The notes: generated by a model from the sequence alone, not told the origin. Counted from the stretch's first letter, positions 44,083 through 52,966 are shown. The stretch: 64,000 nucleotides of DNA from Steroidobacter agaridevorans (GCF_009932555.1 NZ_BLJO01000005.1:271140-335139), one strand, 5' to 3'. A program made the numbers and translations.

Positions 44083-44583
44083 TTACTTCTGCGGAGCCAC
44101 CCGGTTCCACAAGTCGTCGAAGGCGATGCTGTCGAAGAACGCCGTGGCCTCGACGACCTTGCCGTCGCGCATCTTCAGGAACCACGCGTACGTGTTCCTG
44201 TAGGGCTTGCCATCGTGAGCCACCGCCTGCGCGTCGAAACGAATGACGACCTGCTCTCCATCGGCCATCACGTCGTGTACTTGCGGAATCAGTCGCTCGC
44301 GCATTCGCGCGTTGAACGGCTTGATGACCTCGTCGATGAAGCTCTGCCGATTCGGATACCGCTTGGCCGCCGCCGAGTGGCCGACGATGGTCCACGGCGC
44401 TTCCGGGGTCAGCAAGTCAAACGGGCTACCCGCCCCGGTCCGCCAGGCATCGAACGCCTTGGTCACTGCATCGACATTGCGACGCTCGATCTCATCGTGG
44501 GTTTGCGCCATCGCTATCTCTCCAGAAGTCAGTAGCCAACCGAGCAGCAGCGCCGCTGCAACTCGCTGCTTGTTAACGTGCAC
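44083..44583 (-). CDS. exported SnoaL-like (NTF2-fold) protein
   Basis: A 166-residue protein with signal peptide (VAAALLLGWLLTSGEIAMA) and an NTF2-like core: RNVDAVTKAFDAWRTGAGSPFDLL, EAPWTIVGHSAAAKRYPNRQSFIDEV, and FLKMRDGKVVEATAFFDSIAFDDLW. This matches ketosteroid-isomerase-like SnoaL proteins; the substrate is unknown. It is convergent with the SDR gene 45 bp away. ATG at 44581-44583. Confidence 0.8.
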   Translation of the reverse strand: MHVNKQRVAAALLLGWLLTSGEIAMAQTHDEIERRNVDAVTKAFDAWRTGAGSPFDLLTPEAPWTIVGHSAAAKRYPNRQSFIDEVIKPFNARMRERLIPQVHDVMADGEQVVIRFDAQAVAHDGKPYRNTYAWFLKMRDGKVVEATAFFDSIAFDDLWNRVAPQK

Positions 44584-44686
44584 GTCTCGAACTCCTTTGT
44601 ATGCTGCCGAACGCGCAGCGTAGGTCGAGCGAACTGCACTGGCCCATCATGGGAATCGATGATTGCGACGGGCGGCGCGAACAGGG

Positions 44687-45262
44687 ATGTTTGCCGACAT
44701 CATGATGCGGCTCGGCGTGCTTTCATCCATCGCGGCCTTTTGTCTCTGCATTCCAATGCACGGAGCCGCGGCGCCCGTGAGCGTGAATGCAACGGCTGGA
44801 GCAGCCTTCGCCGGCGAAGCGGTCAACGTCGCCTTGCTCGAGATCCGCCGTGACGTGACTGCTCATTTCTCGCTGGCCGCTGCAGCTGGCTATCTGGATG
44901 TGGCCGGTGGTCGCGACGAGGGGCAGCTGCGGCTGATGGCCATCGGCACTTGGAACATTCACGGCTGGGCGATCGACAATCGCCACTTGCTTTCGCTCAG
45001 TACCGAATCCGTCGAGCGCTATCGGATTCGAGCACGTGTTGCGCGCCCTGGCTTGTTTGGCCTGAGATCGCTCAGCGCTCGAGCGTTCGACGAGGGGTTC
45101 GTCGATCTGGACGGCGCCGGGTTCATTCGCAACAACATCGCGCTGGGCGTGGGCTTCGAGCTCAATCGCGCCGTGCTTGCCGAGTTCTATCGCGTCTGGG
45201 AAGGCAATCGGGATGCGCCGAACGATCGGTACGTGCTTGGACTGGTGACAGTTCGATTCTGA
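44687..45262 (+). CDS. DUF2490-like outer-membrane protein
   Basis: About 191 residues with an N-terminal signal (MFADIMMRLGVLSSIAAFCL onward to AAA). The rest alternates beta-like strands, with ERYRIRARVARPGLFGLRS, and ends in a terminal F (VLGLVTVRF), suggesting a small outer-membrane barrel of DUF2490 type. The start is ATG 44687 (with ACAGGG just ahead); ATG 44663 is possible. It is convergent with the FUSC gene. The family call is tentative. Confidence 0.55.
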   Translation: MFADIMMRLGVLSSIAAFCLCIPMHGAAAPVSVNATAGAAFAGEAVNVALLEIRRDVTAHFSLAAAAGYLDVAGGRDEGQLRLMAIGTWNIHGWAIDNRHLLSLSTESVERYRIRARVARPGLFGLRSLSARAFDEGFVDLDGAGFIRNNIALGVGFELNRAVLAEFYRVWEGNRDAPNDRYVLGLVTVRF

Positions 45263-45271
45263 GTTCGCACA

Positions 45272-47140
45272 TCAGGAGGTGACCGCTCCCCTGGGCGGCG
45301 AAGATCGCTGCAGGCACTCGTGCAGATCGACCAGCTCCGTCTCCAGCACATGAGGCAGTGTTGGTAGCGCCGGCAATGCGTTGCTTTTCAGAATCGCCGC
45401 GACAAACCCATCGATCGCTTCGCGCACACGCGCGGCTCCCTCGTTAACGAACATCGATGCCGCAGTTTCGCGGGCTGCGTCACCCCCGAGCTGTTCGAGC
45501 GCCCAGCAGGTCGAAAGCGTGCGATAGGCGAGACGTTCGACGGCGGCGATGGCCGGCCACCACTCCTCGGCGGCGAATCGCTGAGCGCGAGATGCTGCCA
45601 GGCTATCTTCGTAAGCATGATTTAGCGCGAAGCTCGCGAGCTGCAACTCGCGGCGGGATTTTCTGGCGTCGGGCGTTGTGACTTCACCGTGAGCGAGATG
45701 GCCGGTGGCTTCTGCGACAGCTCGCAACACACGCGCCAATTGCTCCGGGATTTGGCGTGTAGTGGAGCGCGGCGGGAGCAACCGAAACACGACCAGCGCA
45801 AGCGCGCAGCCCACCAGCGTATCGATGCCCCGCGCCCATAAATAACTGCCTGCATCTTCGACGGGATGGCCGCCCGCCGCAATCGTCAGCGCCGCGCCGG
45901 TGATGAACACGACCGCGAGCGCGTAGTTGCGCATCACGAGCATCTCGATGGCGAACTGGAGCGCCATGATCGTCAGCGCGAGCCACACGCCTTGTGGATG
46001 GATAAATAGAATGGCGCCGGCGAGCAGCAAGCCAATCCAGGTCCCCAGCAGTCGCTCGATGCTTCGTTGAAGCGTGCGCATCCAGTCGAATCCCTGATGC
46101 AACATCAGCACGGTCGCGGCCACTGCCCAATACGCGCGCTCGAAATGAAATATCGACGTAAGCGCGCCAGCGAGCACGGCGGCGACACCCACACGCACGA
46201 TGACGCGCATCGGATTGGAACCCGGCTGCAGCGCTTCGAGCATCGCGGCGCCGGCGCTGGGATGGCCGAGCGGGATGGCGCTTCCATCCAGGGCCGGCAT
46301 AGTTTTCGGATCACGCACCTGCTCGATGAATATGTGCAGATCTGCGATGAGTTGCGGTCGTGGCGATTGATGACGGCTCGCGTCACCCATCGCCTCTGCA
46401 AAGCGCAGATGTAACTCTCGATTCAGTGCGCGGAGTCGGGCGATCGGACCGTCGGCGGGCACTTGCGAAGGCTGATGATTCACCAACGTCGTCCAGGCCC
46501 GATGCAAAGCGAACGCCGCGCGAAAACGCGCTGCGCCTTCGTCGGGTGTGCCAACCGATTTGATATAGCCGATGACTGCTCTGCCCGCTGATGTCACTGC
46601 GCTTCGCTCGGGCCCGCGATAGGAAATCAACGCGCCGCCCATATGAACCGCCCACGCGAATGCTCCACCGCCGAGCACTAACATCGCCGCCCCCACCGGC
46701 CCGATGTGCGCCGCCGGCATCGCCGTGCCCGCTGCACACGCAAGCGTGAACATGTACGCCCCGGGCGGGCCGATCTGCAGCGCATTACTCAACCAAGTCG
46801 CGACCATCGCCAGCGCCGCGACCGCAATGACAACGGCCCAACCGAGCGGCGCTACCCAAATCCCAATGCCCACACTGAACGCGAAAGCCAACGCGATCAC
46901 GGCGAGCTGTAACGCGCGACTGAAATACGGACGCCCGCTCCCGTACAGCGCCGTGAACCCACCGATCGACGCCATCAACCCAGCCGATGTATCACCCGTC
47001 AGCCACCCCGTGAGAATCGGCGCCCCCATACACACCGCCGCCCGCAACGAAAACCACACCCGCCCCGCCGGCGCCGGCCGCAACTGGAACAGGCCATGAA
47101 GGATTTGCTTGGCGGCAGACTGGGAGTTCGATTGAGGCAT
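45272..47140 (-). CDS. FUSC family membrane protein (aromatic acid exporter-like)
   Basis: A 622-residue inner-membrane protein with two six-helix blocks (about residues 30-170 and 340-490) and cytoplasmic segments after each, the AaeB/YccS/FUSC plan. The repeat TGDTSAGLMASIGGFTALYGSG and the C-terminal block LGTWIGLLLAGAILF fit PF13515. The substrate is unknown; AaeB exports hydroxybenzoates. ATG 47140 is preferred; a GTG at 47164 would lie inside the inverted repeat 47153-47179 that sits just upstream as a likely operator. Confidence 0.82.
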   Translation of the reverse strand: MPQSNSQSAAKQILHGLFQLRPAPAGRVWFSLRAAVCMGAPILTGWLTGDTSAGLMASIGGFTALYGSGRPYFSRALQLAVIALAFAFSVGIGIWVAPLGWAVVIAVAALAMVATWLSNALQIGPPGAYMFTLACAAGTAMPAAHIGPVGAAMLVLGGGAFAWAVHMGGALISYRGPERSAVTSAGRAVIGYIKSVGTPDEGAARFRAAFALHRAWTTLVNHQPSQVPADGPIARLRALNRELHLRFAEAMGDASRHQSPRPQLIADLHIFIEQVRDPKTMPALDGSAIPLGHPSAGAAMLEALQPGSNPMRVIVRVGVAAVLAGALTSIFHFERAYWAVAATVLMLHQGFDWMRTLQRSIERLLGTWIGLLLAGAILFIHPQGVWLALTIMALQFAIEMLVMRNYALAVVFITGAALTIAAGGHPVEDAGSYLWARGIDTLVGCALALVVFRLLPPRSTTRQIPEQLARVLRAVAEATGHLAHGEVTTPDARKSRRELQLASFALNHAYEDSLAASRAQRFAAEEWWPAIAAVERLAYRTLSTCWALEQLGGDAARETAASMFVNEGAARVREAIDGFVAAILKSNALPALPTLPHVLETELVDLHECLQRSSPPRGAVTS

Positions 47141-47152
47141 GCGTCCCTGCCT

Positions 47153-47179
47153 ATACCAATACACGCTGCGTATTGGTAT
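47153..47179. promoter_or_regulatory. 10-bp perfect inverted repeat, likely operator of the FUSC gene
   Basis: ATACCAATAC (47153-47162) and GTATTGGTAT (47170-47179) are perfect reverse complements around the 7-base centre ACGCTGC. The element lies 13 bp upstream of the FUSC ATG. No T-tract follows on either strand. The size and position suit a dimeric repressor site; a TetR- or GntR-type protein is a guess. Confidence 0.55.
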
Positions 47180-47209
47180 CAGGGGGCGCCATCACTAAGA
47201 ACAGATCAA

Positions 47210-47986
47210 CTAGCTGAACAAATCCGACTGCCCACCCTCTTCCCCGCGAGGTTTGATCAAGTCCGGGCCGTCGTTGCGGTTGCTGTTGACCAGATTGCCG
47301 ACCGGATACGCGAACATCATTCCGGAAGGAAACTGTTTGAGCGCGGAGAACGCTTCGGTGGGCGTGCCAGTCAGCCAGGTCTCGTAATCTTCCTGGGCCA
47401 GAATCGCAGGCATGCGCCGGTCTCCGGGCGGCAATAGCACGCGCTTGCCGGCGGTCTTCTTCGAGTTGTGAATATCCGCCATCAACTCATTCGCCGGCAT
47501 GGTGATGACGGTGCAGGACTCGATCACTTCGCCAGAGTCGCTCACCGAGCGGTCCCACAGGCCGGCGAGGAAGAACGGATCCTGATCGACGACGGTGATG
47601 TAGTAAGGCACAGCGACTTGCCAGTCCGGCGGCTGAGCCTGCCATTCATAGAAGCCAGATAGCGCCACGAGGCAGCGTTGCCCACGCCGCCACGCATCTC
47701 GAAAAGAAGAATTGGTCTGCAGCGTCTCGATGCGCGCATTGATGGTGTTGCCCATCGCTTTGCCGCGGGCCCAATGCGGGATCAAACCCCAACGCAGGTG
47801 AGCGCCTTCCCGCTGACCCTCCAACTCACGCACCACGCGCACGACCGGCACCGGATCGGTCGGCGACACGTTGTAACGCATGCCGAACAATCCCTGCGAA
47901 CGAAACCGCGACGCCCAGCTGCGACGCTGGATTTCCACCGCACGCTCGATCGCGGCTTCTTCGGGAGACACATAACGACCACACAT
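47210..47986 (-). CDS. SOS response-associated peptidase (SRAP, YedK/HMCES)
   Basis: A 258-residue protein that crosslinks to abasic sites in single-stranded DNA through Cys2 (MCGRYVSPEE). Further conserved blocks are YNVSPTDPVPVV, LRWGLIPHWA, NARIET (active-site Asn), CLVALSGFYEWQ (Glu) and RRMPAIL. It is 69 bp upstream of the FUSC region on the same strand, without obvious functional link. A LexA box was not recognised upstream. ATG at 47984-47986. Confidence 0.93.
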   Translation of the reverse strand: MCGRYVSPEEAAIERAVEIQRRSWASRFRSQGLFGMRYNVSPTDPVPVVRVVRELEGQREGAHLRWGLIPHWARGKAMGNTINARIETLQTNSSFRDAWRRGQRCLVALSGFYEWQAQPPDWQVAVPYYITVVDQDPFFLAGLWDRSVSDSGEVIESCTVITMPANELMADIHNSKKTAGKRVLLPPGDRRMPAILAQEDYETWLTGTPTEAFSALKQFPSGMMFAYPVGNLVNSNRNDGPDLIKPRGEEGGQSDLFS

Positions 47987-48080
47987 GGCGTCATCCTAAC
48001 ATCCGAGCCTCGAACCCCGCCGAATCCCGCAATGGAACGAATGGCGACCCGGCGCGATTCGATACTAAGATGGGTGGATC

Positions 48081-48446
48081 ATGAAGAGAATCTCCCTGCT
48101 GCTCCAGTGCGCGCTGCTCGGCAGCTTGCCGTCGCTGGCCGGATGCCAGGACTCGCCCGACGGGCCGCGCAAGACTTATCAGCCCAAGGGCTTCGTCCGT
48201 AACACTCGCAGCAATGCCGAGTGGGGCATGCAGTTCGTCTGGCCGATGCAGGCCGACTACGTCATCGTCTACCTGGATCGGCAGTATCAACAAACCATCA
48301 TTGCCCGCGAGCAGCGGGACTATGTATGGATCATGGCGCGCACACCGCGCATTTCCGCGACGGAATACGACGCGCTGACAGACCGGGTACGCGCGATGGG
48401 CTATGACATGAGCCTGCTTCGACGCGTGCCGCAGACCCAACCTTGA
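48081..48446 (+). CDS. truncated lipocalin-like lipoprotein (C-terminal half of Blc)
   Basis: A 121-residue protein with a lipobox (LPSLAGC, Cys22). From about residue 44 it matches the second half of bacterial lipocalin: FVWPMQADYVIVYLDRQYQQ, then DYVWIMARTPRISATEYDAL and AMGYDMSLLRRVPQ, which parallel the Blc strands and C-terminal helix. The first half, including the GxWYEIAR strand, is missing and replaced by about 20 residues (QDSPDGPRKTYQPKGF). It could be a degraded gene or a dedicated short form. It is 13 bp ahead of the FMN reductase gene. Confidence 0.65.
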   Translation: MKRISLLLQCALLGSLPSLAGCQDSPDGPRKTYQPKGFVRNTRSNAEWGMQFVWPMQADYVIVYLDRQYQQTIIAREQRDYVWIMARTPRISATEYDALTDRVRAMGYDMSLLRRVPQTQP

Positions 48447-48459
48447 CCGGGAGCTTGCC

Positions 48460-49008
48460 ATGACCAACGTCGGCTTCATCGTCGGCAGCCTTCGCAAAGG
48501 CGCGTACACCCGCATGTTGTCTCGGGCGATCGTCGAGATCGCGCCGCCGACATTCAAGCTCACGGAGATCGGCATCGGCGAGCTGCCGTTGTACAACCAG
48601 GACCTGGAAACGGACACGCCGCCGCCGGCGTGGACCACGTTCCGCAATCAAGTGAAGAGCAGCGATGCGATTCTGTTCATCACGCCCGAATACAACCGCG
48701 GCATGCCGGGCGGCGTGAAGAACGCCATCGATGTCGGCTCGCGGCCACCGAAACAAAGCTCATGGCGCGGCAAGCCCGCAGCTGTGATTTCGCTGACGCC
48801 CGGCAAGCTCGGCGCGATGGGCTCGCACCACCAACTGCGCCTGACGCTGTCCGTCCTCGGCGTGCCGGTGATGCCCATGCCGGAGATCTACCTCGCCGAG
48901 GCCGGCAAGCTGTTCGATGCCGACGGCAAGCTGGTGAGCGAAGATACGATCAAACTGCTCACCTCCATGCTCAACGATTTCGACACCTGGATCGGCCGCT
49001 TCAGGTAG
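48460..49008 (+). CDS. NADPH-dependent FMN reductase (ChrR/YieF-like)
   Basis: A 182-residue flavodoxin-fold reductase. The FMN phosphate loop is GSLRKGAYTRML and the isoalloxazine loop is TPEYNRGMPGGVKNAID; SLTPGKLGAMGSHHQL follows. The family reduces quinones, chromate and azo compounds. ATG at 48460 with GGGAGC upstream. It is likely co-transcribed with the half-lipocalin gene and ends 9 bp before the convergent lipoprotein gene. Confidence 0.9.
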   Translation: MTNVGFIVGSLRKGAYTRMLSRAIVEIAPPTFKLTEIGIGELPLYNQDLETDTPPPAWTTFRNQVKSSDAILFITPEYNRGMPGGVKNAIDVGSRPPKQSSWRGKPAAVISLTPGKLGAMGSHHQLRLTLSVLGVPVMPMPEIYLAEAGKLFDADGKLVSEDTIKLLTSMLNDFDTWIGRFR

Positions 49009-49017
49009 CGGCCGGGC

Positions 49018-49620
49018 TCACTTCTCTTCCGGAGCCTGATCCGGCAGCGGCGGAATGACCTGACCGGGATACCAGAACTTCAGGTGGCAACCTTCGCACA
49101 CCTGATCCATGGCTTCGCCGGCGTCCATGATTCCTTGCGGACTGCGCTCTTCGGCAGCTTTGAGGAACTGAACACCCACATCGTGCAGCGCCTGGCCGAA
49201 GCCGACGAACGTGGCGCGCTCCGCCGCGATGGCTTTCTCGGCTTCCTCGGCTGTCAAATTACCGGGCGTGCCGTGATCCTCGAGTTGTTTGCCTTCACGC
49301 GCTACATGCCGGCCGTCGAGCAGCAGCAGATTCGCAGACTCGGCCAGGATGATCGCGTGCTTGCGCACCTCGGCCCATTCCTCATCGGTGCGCGGCTGCT
49401 TCTCCTCGATCCCCTGTGCCGTTTCGGTGACGCTCACCGATTGCCATAAGAAGTCCGCGGCCGGATCGATCATGTCCCTCATGATGTCCTGCATGCCCGC
49501 CGTGAGCTTGACCGGGCTCGGCGCAGGCGCAGCTGGCGGCTCGGTTTTGGCACAGGCGCCCAGCGCCCCTGCAATCGCTGCCGTCATGAGAACCCTGGCC
49601 ACCCGCGGTGAGTTGATCAT
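49018..49620 (-). CDS. lipoprotein with a single C-terminal haem c motif (cytochrome c'-like)
   Basis: A 200-residue lipoprotein (lipobox GALGAC, Cys23) with a proline-rich linker and then an all-helical domain. The only haem motif, CEGCH, lies near residue 178, close to the C-terminus as in four-helix cytochrome c' and related class II proteins. DQVCEGCHLKFWYPG is the local context. It probably binds one haem in the periplasm and takes part in electron or ligand handling; partners are unknown. It is divergent from the antiporter gene. Confidence 0.68.
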   Translation of the reverse strand: MINSPRVARVLMTAAIAGALGACAKTEPPAAPAPSPVKLTAGMQDIMRDMIDPAADFLWQSVSVTETAQGIEEKQPRTDEEWAEVRKHAIILAESANLLLLDGRHVAREGKQLEDHGTPGNLTAEEAEKAIAAERATFVGFGQALHDVGVQFLKAAEERSPQGIMDAGEAMDQVCEGCHLKFWYPGQVIPPLPDQAPEEK

Positions 49621-49749
49621 CCGACCACCCCTGTTTTTGGAATACAGGTCGCCACTGTACCGGCGCCTCTAGCGGCCTTCATAAAATTAGAGTCAAGATG
49701 GCCTGCCCTTTGGAATGTGACCGTCCTTAAACCGGAGCACCGCACTGTC

Positions 49750-51285
49750 ATGGCGTTTTTCGAGACTTTGCTCGTGCTCCTGTTCGTCGCCATCCTGTTG
49801 TTGCAGGTGACACGGCGCTTCGCTGTGCCCTATCCCACCATGCTGGCGGTGGCCGGCGTCGTGATCGCGCTGCTGCCCGGGGCGCCGCATCTCGTCATCG
49901 AGCCGGAGCTGGCGCTGGCATTGTTCATCGCGCCGGCGCTGCTGGATTCAGCGTTCGATTTGCCGCCGAGAGAGCTGCGCCGAAATTGGCGGCCGCTGGT
50001 GGCGCTGGCCGGAGTCGCAGTAATCTTGACAACCGCAGCCGTCGCCTGGACCGCGGTTGCACTTCAGGGCTTGCCGCTCGCGGCAGCGATCGCGCTCGGC
50101 GCCATCGTCGCTCCCCCCGATGCAGCGGCCGCCGCCGCCATGCTTGCACGCGCCGAAATTCCTCGTCGCATGGTCAGCGTGTTGAAAGGCGAAAGCCTGC
50201 TCAACGATGGCGTTGCCCTGTTGATCTTCGCAGCGGCGGTCAACATCGCGATCTCGGACAAGCCAGCCACGCATGCAATCCCCGAGCTGGCGTTCGCGGT
50301 GCCCGGAGGAATTCTGCTGGGCATTGCGTTCGGCGCGACGCTGGCGTGGATGATGCGCTGGATGTCAGGCACGCTGAGCTCGACGCTGATGACCTTCGTG
50401 GCGACTTTCGGCGCCTGGATCCTTGCGGAGCAGTTGCATCTATCGGCCATCCTCTGCGTCGTTGCCCACGGAATGACGGTCGCACACATCGTGCCGACGC
50501 GTACGCCGCCTCGCGAGCGAGTGCATACCTACGCTGTCTGGGAAGCCGTCGTGTTCCTGCTGAATGTGCTGGCCTTCTTCCTGATGGGCCTGCAAGCGAG
50601 CGAGATCCTCAGCCGCTTGAATCCCGCCGAGATCTGGGAAGCCTGCGGTTTCGCCGCCATCGTGTTCGGCGTCGTGGTGGTCGTGAGATTCGCGTGGGTG
50701 ATGTTGTACATGCGGACCAGCGCCTTCGTGAAAGCGAAGCGTGGCAAACCCACCTTCAGCAGCAACGCGCACGCCGTGCTCGTCTCGTGGTGTGGCATGC
50801 GCGGGCTGGTGACTTTGGCGACTGCGATGTCTCTGCCGGGCACATTCCCGGAACGCGACCTGATCGTGCTGAGCGCCTTCGCGGTCGTGCTCGGCACGCT
50901 GGTGGTGCAGGGCCTGACGCTGCGGCCGTTGATTCGTTACCTGTCGTTCCCGCCCGATCGTTCCTTTGCAAAGGAGGTTGCGGCGGCTCGATTGCTGTTA
51001 CTGGACGCGGCGCTCAACAGCATGGCGGATCGCGACGACGCAGTCGCCACCCGCTTACGCGAGACCTACGAGGAGGAAAGAAAGATCGCCGAAGCGGGCA
51101 ACCATCCTCGCGACGTGAGCGAGTTCGATGCCGTGCGCCGCCATAACATCGCGGCCAAACGCAACAAGCTCGCCGAGCTACGAAGCGAGGGCGCGATCGA
51201 CGACGATGTCTTTCACGCCCTGGAGCAGGAGCTCGACTGGGCCGAGCTCGCGGTGACTCCGCCGCAGGAATTGGTCGAGAGCTAG
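49750..51285 (+). CDS. cation:proton antiporter, CPA1 family
   Basis: A 511-residue sodium/proton exchanger of PF00999. About 12 helices are visible, with the CPA1 ion site as SLLNDGVALLIF and the early acidic ALLDSAFDL. VSWCGMRGLVTLATAMSLP matches the late conserved helix with arginine. A cytoplasmic helical tail of about 100 residues follows. The start is ATG 49750; a GTG at 49717 is possible. It is convergent with a small coupled gene and does not appear to be in an operon. Confidence 0.9.
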   Translation: MAFFETLLVLLFVAILLLQVTRRFAVPYPTMLAVAGVVIALLPGAPHLVIEPELALALFIAPALLDSAFDLPPRELRRNWRPLVALAGVAVILTTAAVAWTAVALQGLPLAAAIALGAIVAPPDAAAAAAMLARAEIPRRMVSVLKGESLLNDGVALLIFAAAVNIAISDKPATHAIPELAFAVPGGILLGIAFGATLAWMMRWMSGTLSSTLMTFVATFGAWILAEQLHLSAILCVVAHGMTVAHIVPTRTPPRERVHTYAVWEAVVFLLNVLAFFLMGLQASEILSRLNPAEIWEACGFAAIVFGVVVVVRFAWVMLYMRTSAFVKAKRGKPTFSSNAHAVLVSWCGMRGLVTLATAMSLPGTFPERDLIVLSAFAVVLGTLVVQGLTLRPLIRYLSFPPDRSFAKEVAAARLLLLDAALNSMADRDDAVATRLRETYEEERKIAEAGNHPRDVSEFDAVRRHNIAAKRNKLAELRSEGAIDDDVFHALEQELDWAELAVTPPQELVES

Positions 51286-51434
51286 TCGGCTTTCTTCTCG
51301 GGAGTCGACGGACGCTGCTCCGCCTTCGGGTTTTTGCGAGAACGACGGCGAGTGATGACGAAAGCCGTGAATCCGCCGGCTGAGCCGGCACCTGCGGCAA
51401 TCCATGCTGCCGCGGCAAAACATGCTGGGCACAT
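51282..51434 (-). CDS. small cysteine-containing membrane peptide coupled to the DUF899 gene
   Basis: A 50-residue frame whose ATG (51432-51434) shares its first base with the DUF899 stop (TGATG). The product starts MCPACFAAAAWIAAGAGSAG, has one membrane helix carrying a CxxC at its N-terminal side, and ends with a basic and charged tail (RRRSRKNPKAEQRP). Coupling and composition argue that it is real. The function is unknown; CxxC beside a membrane helix suggests a redox or metal role. The stop overlaps the antiporter gene's end. Confidence 0.55.
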   Translation of the reverse strand: MCPACFAAAAWIAAGAGSAGGFTAFVITRRRSRKNPKAEQRPSTPEKKAD

Positions 51435-52192
51435 CAGGCAGTCTCCTCGTCGAGAATGTTGTGGGTGACGCTCGATTCAACCGGATCGGTGTCGTAGCGA
51501 TCGTGATGCCGGACCCAGGCCATCGGGAACTCGAACCCACCCTCGTCGCGCCCCTTGGGGGCGATGTCCAGGAAGTTGTACGTATTCGCGAACATCTCAC
51601 AGCCACGGGCGTAGCTCGAATACGTATGAAAGACGTCGCCGGCGGCGTCCTTGTAGAAAACACTGATGCCGTGAGTTTCCTCGGCCGGATACTCGAGCAG
51701 TTCGTAGTTGTAATAAGCCGTGTTGTTGGAAATGTCCTGCGGTGTGTGCGACGCCTGGAAGTCGTAGTTGAAATCCGTGCCGTGCGAGGAAACCCAATCG
51801 AACTGCCAGCCCATGCGGCGCTTGAACTGCGCGAGCTGCGAGTACGGCGCGCGCGACACGGCCATCAACTTCACGTCGCGCTGTTTCAAATGGACCAGCG
51901 CGCCGTCGATATGATCGGCAAGGAACGAGCAGCTCGCGCAGCCTTGCGGCCAGCTCGGACTGAACATGAAGTGGTATGTCATTAACTGGCTGGCGCCGTC
52001 GAACAGATCGGCCAGCGTGCGGCGACCCTGTGGGCCTTCGAACACGTACGGCTTGTCGATGCGAACCCAGGGCAGGGTGCGTCGTTCGGCACTCAGCAGA
52101 TCGCGCAGGCGGGTCAGTTCCTTCTCCCGTCGCAGCAGGCTCTTGCGGGCTTCCAGCCACTCTTCCCGGGACACGATTGGGTTATTCTTCAT
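51434..52192 (-). CDS. DUF899 thioredoxin-fold protein
   Basis: A 252-residue protein of PF05988. It starts with IVSREEWLEARKSLLRREKELTRLRD and carries YVFEGPQGRRTLADLF, the redox-like FSPSWPQGCASCSFLADH (CxxC in a thioredoxin-like position), and DFNYDFQASHTPQD. The biochemical role is unknown; the fold suggests a disulfide or peroxide reaction. The start at ATG 52192 is chosen by homology; the frame is open to 52282. It is divergent from the DUF488 gene, with 88 bp between starts, and coupled to a 50-residue membrane peptide. Confidence 0.87.
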   Translation of the reverse strand: MKNNPIVSREEWLEARKSLLRREKELTRLRDLLSAERRTLPWVRIDKPYVFEGPQGRRTLADLFDGASQLMTYHFMFSPSWPQGCASCSFLADHIDGALVHLKQRDVKLMAVSRAPYSQLAQFKRRMGWQFDWVSSHGTDFNYDFQASHTPQDISNNTAYYNYELLEYPAEETHGISVFYKDAAGDVFHTYSSYARGCEMFANTYNFLDIAPKGRDEGGFEFPMAWVRHHDRYDTDPVESSVTHNILDEETA

Positions 52193-52280
52193 CGCAGTGC
52201 TCCGCCGGCGTGGGTTGATATCTCCAGGACGAACGGCGCGCCGCGATTCCGACAGGGTCGTCATTATTTTTGCCCGGCTC

Positions 52281-52868
52281 ATGATCTATACCGTCGGTCA
52301 TTCCAACCATCCGATTGCGCACTTCCTGAAGCTGCTGCGGGGCCCGGGCGTGACCCTGCTGGCCGACGTGAGATCAACGCCTTACAGCCGGTTCAACCCG
52401 CAGTTCCGGCGCGACGCTCTGGTCGAGGCGCTCGGCAAGGAAGGTATTGAATATCTATTCCTTGGCGAGGAACTGGGCGCGCGGAGCAAAGATCCGTCGT
52501 GCTACGACGAGGGGCGAGTGAGTTATCGCAAGCTCGCGGCGACGGACCTTTTCCGACAGGGCATTGACCGGCTACTGACGGCCGCGAAGTCTCACACGGT
52601 CGCGATCATGTGCGCCGAAAAGGATCCGCTCGATTGCCACCGGACTATTCTGGTCGCACGCGAATTGGTGAAGCGCGGCGAGACGGTTGCGCACATTCTG
52701 GCAAGCGGCGAGGTCGAATCGCATGAGCAGGTCATGGAGCGCCTGCGCGAGAAGTTGAAGATCGAGCCGACGGATTTGTTTGGCGGCGATGCTAATGAAC
52801 AAGCGTATGAGCTACGCGGTCGCCAAATCGCGTATGTCGATCCAAAAGCCGCGCGTGCATCAAAGTAG
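52281..52868 (+). CDS. DUF488 family protein
   Basis: A 195-residue protein of PF04343. MIYTVGHSNHPIAHFLKLL, LLADVRSTPYSRFNPQF, FLGEELGARSKD and IMCAEKDPLDCHRTILVA are the family's conserved blocks, including the cysteine and histidine pairs. Molecular function is unknown. The start at ATG 52281 is set by homology. It is divergent from the DUF899 gene, and the 98-bp space to the convergent sigma factor gene holds no recognised element. Confidence 0.88.
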   Translation: MIYTVGHSNHPIAHFLKLLRGPGVTLLADVRSTPYSRFNPQFRRDALVEALGKEGIEYLFLGEELGARSKDPSCYDEGRVSYRKLAATDLFRQGIDRLLTAAKSHTVAIMCAEKDPLDCHRTILVARELVKRGETVAHILASGEVESHEQVMERLREKLKIEPTDLFGGDANEQAYELRGRQIAYVDPKAARASK

Positions 52869-52966
52869 CCGCACCCTGCGATCTGCCGCGCACCGGACCA
52901 GCAATCAGATTCCGGCCGCTCTGTTCCGAGCCAGGCGGAAAGACACCTTTAAAAGCGTGCTGCTGG

